This document shows, in pieces, positions 44,572 to 52,103 of a stretch of 64,000 nt of DNA. Source of the DNA: Panacagrimonas sp052386745 (lineage in GTDB: Bacteria; Pseudomonadota; Gammaproteobacteria; Nevskiales; Nevskiaceae); contig JBQTJW010000020.1 in the NCBI GenBank assembly GCA_052386745.1, forward strand, positions 1-64,000, given 5' to 3'. Positions within the stretch are counted from its first letter, which is position 1; each line of letters opens with the position of its first letter. The notes beneath the pieces were generated by a model. That model was given only the letters and a program-made list of their open reading frames with translations. It ran no database searches and was not told the origin of the DNA. The position numbers and the translations under genes were made by a program.

Positions 44572-46488
44572 ATGTCGCTGAGCAAACAACTCTGGCTGGC
44601 CATCGTGGTGGTGATGACGCTCGCATTCGGCGGCACCTTCGCCGTGAGCACCGTGGCGGCGCGTCACTATTTCGAGCAGCAGCTCTTCGTGAAGAACGTG
44701 GACAACGCCACCGCGCTCGCCCTGTCGATGTCCCAGATGGGCAAGGACCTGGTGGCGCTTGAGCTCTTGTTGTCCGCTCAATTTGACGCGGGACATTACC
44801 GGTCGATCCGGCTCACGGGCCCGACCGGAACGGTGCTGATCGAGCGCCGCAACGACAGCGCCGTGAATGGTGTGCCGCCATGGTTCGTGTCTGCGGTGCC
44901 GCTCAGGGTGATGCCGGGCATCGCCCAGGTCCAGGACGGCTGGAAGCAGTTCGGAACCGTGGCGCTGGAAAGCCACGACCAGTACGCCTACGCCGAACTC
45001 TGGAGCGTGACGTTGCGCCAGCTGGGCTGGTTTACCCTTGCATCGCTCGGCGTGGGCCTGGTCGGCTCCGCACTGCTGCGACCGATCCTGCGCCCGCTGA
45101 CCGCGGTCGTGGAGCAGGCGGAAGCCATCGGCGATCGCCGGTTCATCGTCCAGCCGGAGCCCCGGACCCTGGAGTTCCGGCAGGTCGTGCGGTCCATGAA
45201 CACCCTGTCCAACCGCGTCCGGCAGATCGTGCAGGACGAATCGCAACGCGTGGAACAGCTGCGGCAACAGGCACAGCTGGACCCGCTGACCGGGCTGCGC
45301 AATCGGGAAACCTTCATGGCCGCCCTGGATGAGGCGCTTGGTGGCGACGAGGCGCATGCTTCCGGCGTGGTCGTGATCCTGCGCGTGGCCGGGCTCGCCG
45401 AACTCAACCGCGCCATCGGCCGCGAGGCGGTGGACCAACTGCTGCGCCGGGTAGCGGAACAGCTGAAAGTCACGGCGGCCGCGCAGCCGGTGCTCTGGAC
45501 GGTCGCCCGGCTCGGGTCCTGCGACTTCGTCGTGCTCGCGCCGGGAGCCGACGACGCGCGGGCGGTCGCCAACCCGATGTGGTCGCAAGCGCAGATGGCG
45601 CTGGATCGGCCGGATTCCGACAGGGAGACGTCCGTCTGGGCAGGATGCGCAAGCTATCGTCGCGGCGACACGCGCGCCGCCATCCTGGCGCGCGTGGACG
45701 GCGCGTTGATCCAGGGAGAGCGCTCGGGCACCAGTGTCGCAATGGCCGACCCGCCGGCTTCTAGCTCCAGGCTCCCGGCCGACCTTGCCGCCTGGCGATC
45801 GGCACTGGATATCGCCGTCAACACCCACGGCCTTCGACTGGGTCATTTCCCGGTGATGGGCGTCGACGGAAACCTGCTCCACTACGAGTCTCCGCTGCGC
45901 CTGCGGATCGGCGACGAGTGGCTGCCCGCCGCCCAGTTCATTGCCTGGGCCGCGCGCCTGGGACAAATGCCAATGCTCGACGCGCTGGTCGTCGAGGTTG
46001 CCCTGCAGAAAATTGCGCTCCACGACACCGCCGTCAGCGTGAATGTTTCCGCAGAAGCAATCTGCGATCCAGACTTTGCCAGTACCGTGGCACGCCATGT
46101 CAGCCGGGTGCCGGGCCTCGCGCCGCGTTTGTGGCTCGAAGTGCCGGAGTACGGAGCGCTGCGTCACCTGCCCGCGTTCCGGAAGTTCTGCCAGATGCTC
46201 AAGCCGCTCGGCTGCAAGCTGGGCCTGAAGCAGGGCGGGCTGAATTTTTCGCGCATCTGGGAGCTGCACGACCTTGGCCTGGATACGCTCAAGCTGGACG
46301 GCACCATCGTGCGCAGCCTGAGCGAGGGCAAGGCGCACCCGCTGTTCCTGCGCAGCCTCTGCGTGGTGGCGCACACAATCGGGCTGAAGGCCATCGCGGT
46401 GGGTGTGAGTCGCGAGGACGATCTGCCGGTCCTCGCGGAACTCGGACTCGACGGGTTCACGGGTCCCGCCGTCCGAGTGACCGGATGA
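44572..46488 (+). CDS. lapD: LapD-like c-di-GMP receptor (degenerate GGDEF-EAL)
   Basis: LapD is the inner-membrane receptor that, when bound to c-di-GMP, holds LapG away from the adhesin. The 638-residue protein has a membrane helix (about 8-30), a periplasmic LapD/MoxY-type sensor (31-145), a second helix (about 150-172), a HAMP segment, a GGDEF-like domain and an EAL-like domain. Both catalytic signatures are lost: the GGDEF site reads LGSCDF and the EAL motif is replaced by YESPLRL, as expected for a receptor rather than an enzyme. ATG at 44572 follows GGAGCAGG. It forms an operon with lapG. Confidence 0.9.
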   Translation: MSLSKQLWLAIVVVMTLAFGGTFAVSTVAARHYFEQQLFVKNVDNATALALSMSQMGKDLVALELLLSAQFDAGHYRSIRLTGPTGTVLIERRNDSAVNGVPPWFVSAVPLRVMPGIAQVQDGWKQFGTVALESHDQYAYAELWSVTLRQLGWFTLASLGVGLVGSALLRPILRPLTAVVEQAEAIGDRRFIVQPEPRTLEFRQVVRSMNTLSNRVRQIVQDESQRVEQLRQQAQLDPLTGLRNRETFMAALDEALGGDEAHASGVVVILRVAGLAELNRAIGREAVDQLLRRVAEQLKVTAAAQPVLWTVARLGSCDFVVLAPGADDARAVANPMWSQAQMALDRPDSDRETSVWAGCASYRRGDTRAAILARVDGALIQGERSGTSVAMADPPASSSRLPADLAAWRSALDIAVNTHGLRLGHFPVMGVDGNLLHYESPLRLRIGDEWLPAAQFIAWAARLGQMPMLDALVVEVALQKIALHDTAVSVNVSAEAICDPDFASTVARHVSRVPGLAPRLWLEVPEYGALRHLPAFRKFCQMLKPLGCKLGLKQGGLNFSRIWELHDLGLDTLKLDGTIVRSLSEGKAHPLFLRSLCVVAHTIGLKAIAVGVSREDDLPVLAELGLDGFTGPAVRVTG

Positions 46489-46511
46489 CGAGCTGAGCAG
46501 AATTTTCTGGG

Positions 46512-46868
46512 CTAGATCGTGTCCTGCCCGTCGCTCAGCAGGTCGAGGCTGGCGGGCGTCATCCGCAAGCGGCGACGGGCCTGGAGTTTTTCCTGCACGC
46601 GTTCGGGGAGATCGGTCAGCTTGAGGACGTCCTTGTGGATGAGCACGTCCACCAGGTCTTCGACCACGCGGATCAGTGCGAGGTCCGACTCCAGAAACGC
46701 TGGCTTGCCGGGCAGCAGGAGCTGCACGAACGCTGCCAGATCGGGATGATCCGGCGCACAGCGTTCGTCATGGTCCGGCAGGCGGGAGGGGCTGATGGAA
46801 ACGATCTGCCCCGCTCCGTCCCGCCGGACGTAAACGGCTCGCGCCTGAACCTGCGGCGCCGTGGTCAT
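46512..46868 (-). CDS. Small conserved protein of Lap/Bpf-type loci (often mislabelled tryptophan synthase beta-like)
   Basis: The 118-residue acidic protein begins with a short beta region (AVYVRRDGAGQIVSISPSRL) and a conserved core with DHPDLAAFVQLLL, ESDLALIRVVEDLVDVLI and LKLTDLPERVQEKLQARRRL. The core resembles small proteins in Pseudomonas and Shewanella annotated as tryptophan synthase subunit beta-like, although they have no such activity. It is downstream of the adhesin gene by 28 bp on the same strand, so probably co-transcribed with it. Function unknown; a role in adhesin regulation or localisation is an inference from position only. Confidence 0.65.
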   Translation of the reverse strand: MTTAPQVQARAVYVRRDGAGQIVSISPSRLPDHDERCAPDHPDLAAFVQLLLPGKPAFLESDLALIRVVEDLVDVLIHKDVLKLTDLPERVQEKLQARRRLRMTPASLDLLSDGQDTI

Positions 46869-46896
46869 CCCGATCGCTCGCGGGTCCGCATCCGAA

Positions 46897-49800
46897 TCAG
46901 TCCTTGATCAGCTTTCCGGCGTCAAGAAGCGACTGGATGATCTGGTGATCCGCCAGCGTTCCGCCGGCGGTCAGATCGACGCCTGCCAGCGCGATGCGCT
47001 GATCGACAGCCGCCTCGTTGAAACCGCCGGCGAATCCGCCGGTGCTGCTGATCTCGATGGTGGTGGTGTCGCCTGCGTGGTTGAAGTGCAGGTAATCATC
47101 CAGGCTGGCGGCACTTCCGGAATTCTCGCCCTGCAGGAGGTCACGGAGGTCGAGCGCATCACCGCCGCTGGTGATCGGGCCTGGATTGAAGTCGGTGATG
47201 GTATCGAGGGTGGCCGCCCCGAAGCCGGTGCCGGCACCCCGGTCGGAAAGGCGCCAGACAAACACGTCGGAATCCGCGCCGCCGGTGAGGCTGTCATTGC
47301 CCTGGCCCCCGAGGAGATGGTCGCGCCCGGCATCGCCGGTGAGCGTATCGTTACCGGCTCCGCCGCTGAGCGTGTCATCCCCGTCCCCGCCGTGGAGGAC
47401 GTCGTTTCCGCCCTGCCCAAGAATCAGATCGGGACGACCATCGCCGGACAGAACATCATCACCGGCACCGCCGTTGACAATCGACTGGGGCGTGAGGCTG
47501 ACGGTCAGCGAGCTGCGATCGGTGTCGCCGTCGTTGTCGGAAATCACGTAGTCCAGACGGTCGGTCCCAACGGCTCCGGTGTTCGGAGCCCGGTACAGAT
47601 ACTGGCCGCTATCCATGTCCACCACCCACCGCCCGCCCTGGGCCGTGGTGACCACGAGCTCGTGCGTGGCCCCATCGAACACGCCCCGATTGACCCCGGC
47701 CACGCTGATGCTTCCGCCTCCAGTGTCCGGGTCGAACGTGTAGGTGGTGCCGTCGATGGTCACGCTCTGGACGAAGCCACCGTCGGCACCGGGCCCGGTC
47801 AGGAGCCCACCACCCGTCAGCAGGTTTCCCGTGACCGGATCCGGCACGGTGCCGGTGACGACCGAGGTGAGCTGGTTGAAGTCCCGCACCAGCAAGGCGT
47901 CCGTACCCTGGGACGACTGACCGTCGTAGGAGAGCGGATTCAGGAAGAAACTGCTGACCGTATCCCCAAGGCCGATGGCATAAGACTGGATCCGGTTGAC
48001 ATTCAGGAAATTGAGATAGGCCGCCTCTTCGGCGCCCCCGATGCCGGTGCTGCCCCCGGGGCTGTTGGGCTCGCCATCGGAAATGAAGTAAGCCACGTTC
48101 TGGCCATTGGCGAGCGCGCCGCTGCTTCCGAATGCAGCCTGGGCTGCAGCAAGACCGGCGTCATAGTCGGTGCCCTGCGGACCCACGACTTGGGCAGCGA
48201 GTTGCGCCGTTGCAGTTGCCACATCCGTCCATTCCGTACCCAGTGCCTGACCGGTCGACGAGAACGTGACCAGCCGCACCTTGACGTCGCCGAGATTGTC
48301 GTAAGCGGTCAGAAGCTGGCGGATCGACTCCACCGCAGCCTCCAGGCGATTGAAGCCGGGAATGCCGCTGGCCCCGGCCATGCTGGTCGAGATATCCAGC
48401 ACGATCAGGACGTTGGAGTTCGTCAGCCCCTGGTTGAAGGACTCTGCAGACGGCGTTTTGGGCGCATCGTCCTCGACCGCAATATTCAGCGTGCCGGTAC
48501 CGACCCCGCCGTTCGCATCGGTCGCCGTGACGCCGAACTGAAGATTGAGAGAATCTTCTACCGCAGCATTCGGATGATCGATGGCACCCTGGAGGTTGAA
48601 GCTGTAATTCCCCGAGCCATCGATCGTGACCGTTGCAACGGCCTGCCCGCCTGCCGTGCCCACGAGCGTGCCCGTTCCCGATCCGGCCCACTGGATGGCC
48701 ACGCCGTTGGAGGTCAGAGCACCGTCGGCAGGAGCGGTCAGTGTCACGGCGGTGATGGCATCGCCATCCACGTCCGAGATCGAAACCACACCGGTCGCCG
48801 TCGTATTGTTGGTGGTGTCGCTGACGCCGACAGAATCCGCGAGTCCGCCCGGCAATCCTTCCTCAGACACCGCGCCCGAAGCGGTACCGACAATCGGATT
48901 GTCGTTGACCGGGTCCACCGTCACGGTAACCGTCGCCGTGTCGGTGCCACCCTGCCCGTCGGAGATCGCGTAGGTGAAGGTGTCGGTGCCGTTGAAGTCG
49001 GCATTGGGGGTGTACACCGGATTGCCGGTGGCCGGGTCAATGGTCACGGTGCCGTGCTGGCCCTGGGTCACGCCGGTGATGGTCAGCGGGTCGTTGTCAG
49101 GGTCGCTGTCGTTGCCGAGCACGTCGATCGTGATCGGGGTGTCTTCATTGGTGCGGATCGCGTCGTCCACCGCGTCAGGCGGGTCGTTGACCGGATCCAC
49201 CGTCACGGTGACGGTCGCCGTGTCGGTGCCACCCTGCCCGTCGGAGATCGTGTAGGTGAAGGTGTCGGTGCCGTTGAAGTTGGCGTTGGGGGTGTACACC
49301 GGGTTGCCGGTGACCGGGTCAATGGTCACGGTGCCGTGCTGGCCCTGGGTCACGCCGGTGATGGTCAGCGGGTCGTTGTCAGGGTCGCTGTCATTGCCGA
49401 GCACGTCGATCGTGATCGGGGTGTCTTCATTGGTGCGGATCGCGTCGTCCACCGCGTCAGGCGGGTCGTTGAACACCAGCGGCAGGATCGGCCGGTATAC
49501 CAGCCCGCCATTTTCAAGGCCGCTGGTCGTCTCGCCCGAGACGGAATCGGCGTTTTCGACGATGCGCAGCAGCTGGACAAAAGTGTGCCCCTCGTTGCCG
49601 GGAATGACGCCGGCGGCTGTCGGGTCCAGCTCCTTGTTCAGGTCGCCCTGGCCGCGAAGCACCGCCTGGGTCAGCTTGTCGGCGCTGGCCAGCTGGGCTT
49701 CATCGGCGCCAGGAAAGCCAGTTGCCGACATCTCGGGCGTCAGGGCCACGACATGGCCCGGACCGATGGTTGCCGTGCCCCCGTCCGCCAGCTGCAGCAC

Positions 49801-49944
49801 CAGGGTTCCACCGCTGGTGGTGAGGATGGTTTCGCCCACGTGGAGGACATCGCCCACCAGCAAGGCGCGAACCTTGCCGTTTCCGCCCTTGACCTCGACC
49901 ACACCTTGGATCGCCTGCACCGTACCGATGATTTCGCCAGCCAC
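46897..49944 (-). CDS. LapA-type RTX adhesin, compact (retention module, BIG/cadherin-like repeats, VWA, RTX)
   Basis: The 1015-residue protein is a type I-secreted surface adhesin. Residues 1-130 are the LapA retention module, with the LapG cleavage motif TAAG at 109-112 (DPTAAGVIPGNEGHTFVQLL). Two nearly identical 94-residue cadherin-like repeats (161-254, 255-348) carry NEDTPITIDVLGNDSDPDND. A VCBS-like domain (about 350-490) precedes a VWA domain (about 510-700) with an intact MIDAS: DISTS at 517-521, T592, D623. RTX nonapeptides (GGAGDDVLSGDG type) occupy 824-890, followed by the C-terminal secretion region. GTG start follows AGGAGA. It is far shorter than LapA of Pseudomonas, which has thousands of residues. 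Confidence 0.9.
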   Translation of the reverse strand: MAGEIIGTVQAIQGVVEVKGGNGKVRALLVGDVLHVGETILTTSGGTLVLQLADGGTATIGPGHVVALTPEMSATGFPGADEAQLASADKLTQAVLRGQGDLNKELDPTAAGVIPGNEGHTFVQLLRIVENADSVSGETTSGLENGGLVYRPILPLVFNDPPDAVDDAIRTNEDTPITIDVLGNDSDPDNDPLTITGVTQGQHGTVTIDPVTGNPVYTPNANFNGTDTFTYTISDGQGGTDTATVTVTVDPVNDPPDAVDDAIRTNEDTPITIDVLGNDSDPDNDPLTITGVTQGQHGTVTIDPATGNPVYTPNADFNGTDTFTYAISDGQGGTDTATVTVTVDPVNDNPIVGTASGAVSEEGLPGGLADSVGVSDTTNNTTATGVVSISDVDGDAITAVTLTAPADGALTSNGVAIQWAGSGTGTLVGTAGGQAVATVTIDGSGNYSFNLQGAIDHPNAAVEDSLNLQFGVTATDANGGVGTGTLNIAVEDDAPKTPSAESFNQGLTNSNVLIVLDISTSMAGASGIPGFNRLEAAVESIRQLLTAYDNLGDVKVRLVTFSSTGQALGTEWTDVATATAQLAAQVVGPQGTDYDAGLAAAQAAFGSSGALANGQNVAYFISDGEPNSPGGSTGIGGAEEAAYLNFLNVNRIQSYAIGLGDTVSSFFLNPLSYDGQSSQGTDALLVRDFNQLTSVVTGTVPDPVTGNLLTGGGLLTGPGADGGFVQSVTIDGTTYTFDPDTGGGSISVAGVNRGVFDGATHELVVTTAQGGRWVVDMDSGQYLYRAPNTGAVGTDRLDYVISDNDGDTDRSSLTVSLTPQSIVNGGAGDDVLSGDGRPDLILGQGGNDVLHGGDGDDTLSGGAGNDTLTGDAGRDHLLGGQGNDSLTGGADSDVFVWRLSDRGAGTGFGAATLDTITDFNPGPITSGGDALDLRDLLQGENSGSAASLDDYLHFNHAGDTTTIEISSTGGFAGGFNEAAVDQRIALAGVDLTAGGTLADHQIIQSLLDAGKLIKD
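48901..49464 (-). repeat. Two tandem 282-bp repeats in the adhesin gene
   Basis: Units 49183-49464 and 48901-49182 each encode 94 residues (PPDAVDDAIRTNEDTPITID to VTVTVDPVND) and differ at only a few bases. Near-identity points to recent duplication or gene conversion and could hide additional copies in the true genome. Confidence 0.9.
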
Positions 49945-50043
49945 TGGATTCTCCTGAGCGCTTCGAGCGCAGATATTTCAGGGGTCCAATCTAGCAACCG
50001 GACAACGCCGCGAATATTGGACCGAGGTACAAGCCAAACGGAT

Positions 50044-50661
50044 TCAGCCTTCAGGTCCTGCGGCGAGGCCGGCGCGGCGAAGCACCAGCACGAGGTGGAG
50101 CCGATCCCGCACGGCCAGCTTCTCGAAGATTGAACCCATGTGCGCCTTGACCGTACGGGGCGTGATGTCGAGGCGCCGCGCGATCTCCTTGTTGGATGCA
50201 CCCCCGACCACCTGCATGGCCACGGCGCGTTCGCGCGGCGACAGCGCGTCCAGGGATACCGCGTCAGACGCGGCCGCCGGCCCCACCACGCGGGCGACGG
50301 CGGCGGCGGTCCGGTTCATCAGCTCGGCACCCAGCCACAGGCCCCCGTGGGAGACCACCACGGCTAGCTGGCGCAGCATTTCCGGCGCCGCGAAGGCGTG
50401 GCAGTAGCCGCGCACGCCGGCACCGAACGCCCGCAGGCCCTCGTCGGCATTGGGGTTCAACGACAGGGCGACGAGCGCGACCGCGGGCCGCGCCACACGC
50501 AGCCGCGCGATCCACTCGGGACGGCCCGCGTCGATCCAGACCAGGCTGTCATCGCGGGCCCTGGCTATCGCTTCTTCGGGCCCGCTCAGGATCGCCAGAT
50601 CGTCAAAGGCTTCGTGCCAACGCCCCTGCACCACCGGGGCGACAAACAGGTGCCCGCTCAT
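50044..50661 (-). CDS. LuxR/NarL-type regulator in the lap cluster
   Basis: The 205-residue protein has a receiver-like N-terminal part (about 1-115) that is only loosely similar to response-regulator domains, and a clear LuxR-type HTH at about 138-200 (LSPRERAVAMQVVGGASNKE, IARRLDITPRTVKAHMGSIF). Conserved phosphoacceptor surroundings are weak; an Asp in VWIDAG may be the equivalent. Its ATG overlaps the lapC stop (ATGA) and it ends 99 bp before the adhesin gene on the same strand, so it probably controls adhesin or biofilm genes. No partner histidine kinase is adjacent. Confidence 0.8.
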   Translation of the reverse strand: MSGHLFVAPVVQGRWHEAFDDLAILSGPEEAIARARDDSLVWIDAGRPEWIARLRVARPAVALVALSLNPNADEGLRAFGAGVRGYCHAFAAPEMLRQLAVVVSHGGLWLGAELMNRTAAAVARVVGPAAASDAVSLDALSPRERAVAMQVVGGASNKEIARRLDITPRTVKAHMGSIFEKLAVRDRLHLVLVLRRAGLAAGPEG

Positions 50662-52103
50662 CGTTCTCTCAGCGCGTTAGCGCGGGCCCGGAGCACCGGC
50701 TTGAGCAGGTACGACAGCACGGTCTTCTTGCCGGTGATGATGTCCACCTCGGCCACCATGCCCGGGATGATCGGCAGCTTCTCGCCAAGCGAACTCTCGT
50801 GCGTGCGCACGCGCACCATGTAGAACGGGTTCTTGTCTTCGTCGAACACCGTATCCACGCCGATCTGGTCCACGTCGGCCGTGAGCCCGCCGTATATCGC
50901 GAAGTCATAGGCGGTGAACTTGACCATGGCCGGCTGCTGCGGCCTGAGAAACGCGATGTCGCGCGGCACGATCTTGGTTTCCAGCATCAGGACATCGTCC
51001 AACGGGATGATTTCGACCAGGTCCTGGCCCGGCTGCACCACGCCGCCCACCGTGTTGACCAGCAGCCGCTTGATGGTGCCGCGGACCGGCGAGCGGACCT
51101 CGGCTTTCTCCACCCGGTCGACGAGCGCGCTGCCGGACTCGGTCAGGCTGTTGAGCTTGGCCATGGTCTCGGAAAGATCCGTCCGCCAGCGGTTGCGGAA
51201 GTTGAGGGTGTACTCCTCCACCTTGCGCAGCGACTCGGCCAGCGCGGACCGCGACACCTGGATCAACGTGCTGGCCTGGTTGCGTTCGCCGGTCAGCGCA
51301 GACACTTCCCGCTCCAGGCGCAAGACCTCCACTTCGGACACCGCGCCGCTGCCCACCAGCGGGCGCGTCACGCTCAGTTCCCGGTTTGCCAGCTCCAGGC
51401 CCTGGTTGGCCTGGTTGAGGCGGGACGTGGCGCCCTCGATCTCGCGCCGCCGCTGCTCGACCTGCTGGCGCGCGATCGCGATTCCCGCCTGGAGTTCATC
51501 GCGGCTGGATTCGTACAGGGCCCGCTCGCGCGTGACGATCTCGGGCACTTCGGAGGCCTCCGCCGGCGGAACGAACGGCGAGTCGGCCGTGAGCGCTTCC
51601 AGCCGGGCGGCCTTGACCCGCAGGGCAAGGTATTGCGAGCGGTTGTCGCGCAGGGTGGACTGGAAACGGGTCGGGTCGATCCGCAGGAGCACTTCGCCCG
51701 GCTCCACGTTCTGCCCGGCAGTGGCCTTGATCGCTTCGACCACGCCGCCGTCCACCGACTGCACGATCTGCAGCTGCGACGAGGGGATCACCCGGCCCTC
51801 GCCCCGGGTCACTTCGTCCACCTCGGCAAACGCGGCCCAGATCGTCATGCCGACGATCACCAGGCACGACCAGCGAAGCAGCGCGCGCGCGCGCAGGGGC
51901 TCCTGCTGCAAGCGCGCCCAGTCAGCGTCTGCACCCCAGCCCGCGTTCAGGTCGGGCGCGGCGGGGACCCAATCGCGTACCAGCCGCTCGACCCAGGGCG
52001 AGGACGGCGACTTGAGACCGGCAAGCAATCGCGCCCGGCCTTTTTCGGCCCACTTGCGGACGCCGTTCCGGGGCGGTTCCAGCGGCAACTGTGGTGCGTT
52101 CAT
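50658..52103 (-). CDS. lapC: Type I secretion periplasmic adaptor (HlyD family, LapC-like)
   Basis: LapC links the inner-membrane ABC exporter to the outer-membrane channel. The 481-residue protein has a long cytoplasmic N-terminus, one membrane helix (about residues 77-95: LLRWSCLVIVGMTIWAAFAE), a barrel-sandwich/lipoyl half (EGRVIPSSQLQIVQSVDGGV), a long periplasmic coiled coil (about 180-320) and the second half with VRSPVRGTIKRLLVNTVGGV, ending in the beta-domain. The ATG at 52103 overlaps the lapB stop (TGATG). The order lapB-lapC-luxR-lapA is contiguous on the minus strand. Confidence 0.9.
   Translation of the reverse strand: MNAPQLPLEPPRNGVRKWAEKGRARLLAGLKSPSSPWVERLVRDWVPAAPDLNAGWGADADWARLQQEPLRARALLRWSCLVIVGMTIWAAFAEVDEVTRGEGRVIPSSQLQIVQSVDGGVVEAIKATAGQNVEPGEVLLRIDPTRFQSTLRDNRSQYLALRVKAARLEALTADSPFVPPAEASEVPEIVTRERALYESSRDELQAGIAIARQQVEQRRREIEGATSRLNQANQGLELANRELSVTRPLVGSGAVSEVEVLRLEREVSALTGERNQASTLIQVSRSALAESLRKVEEYTLNFRNRWRTDLSETMAKLNSLTESGSALVDRVEKAEVRSPVRGTIKRLLVNTVGGVVQPGQDLVEIIPLDDVLMLETKIVPRDIAFLRPQQPAMVKFTAYDFAIYGGLTADVDQIGVDTVFDEDKNPFYMVRVRTHESSLGEKLPIIPGMVAEVDIITGKKTVLSYLLKPVLRARANALRER

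Noticed and set aside
46861..50133. A very long open frame on the plus strand opposite the adhesin gene
   Set aside because: It is the antisense of a repeat-rich, GC-rich gene. The minus strand has a ribosome-binding site, a retention module and RTX repeats; the plus strand has no recognisable domain.
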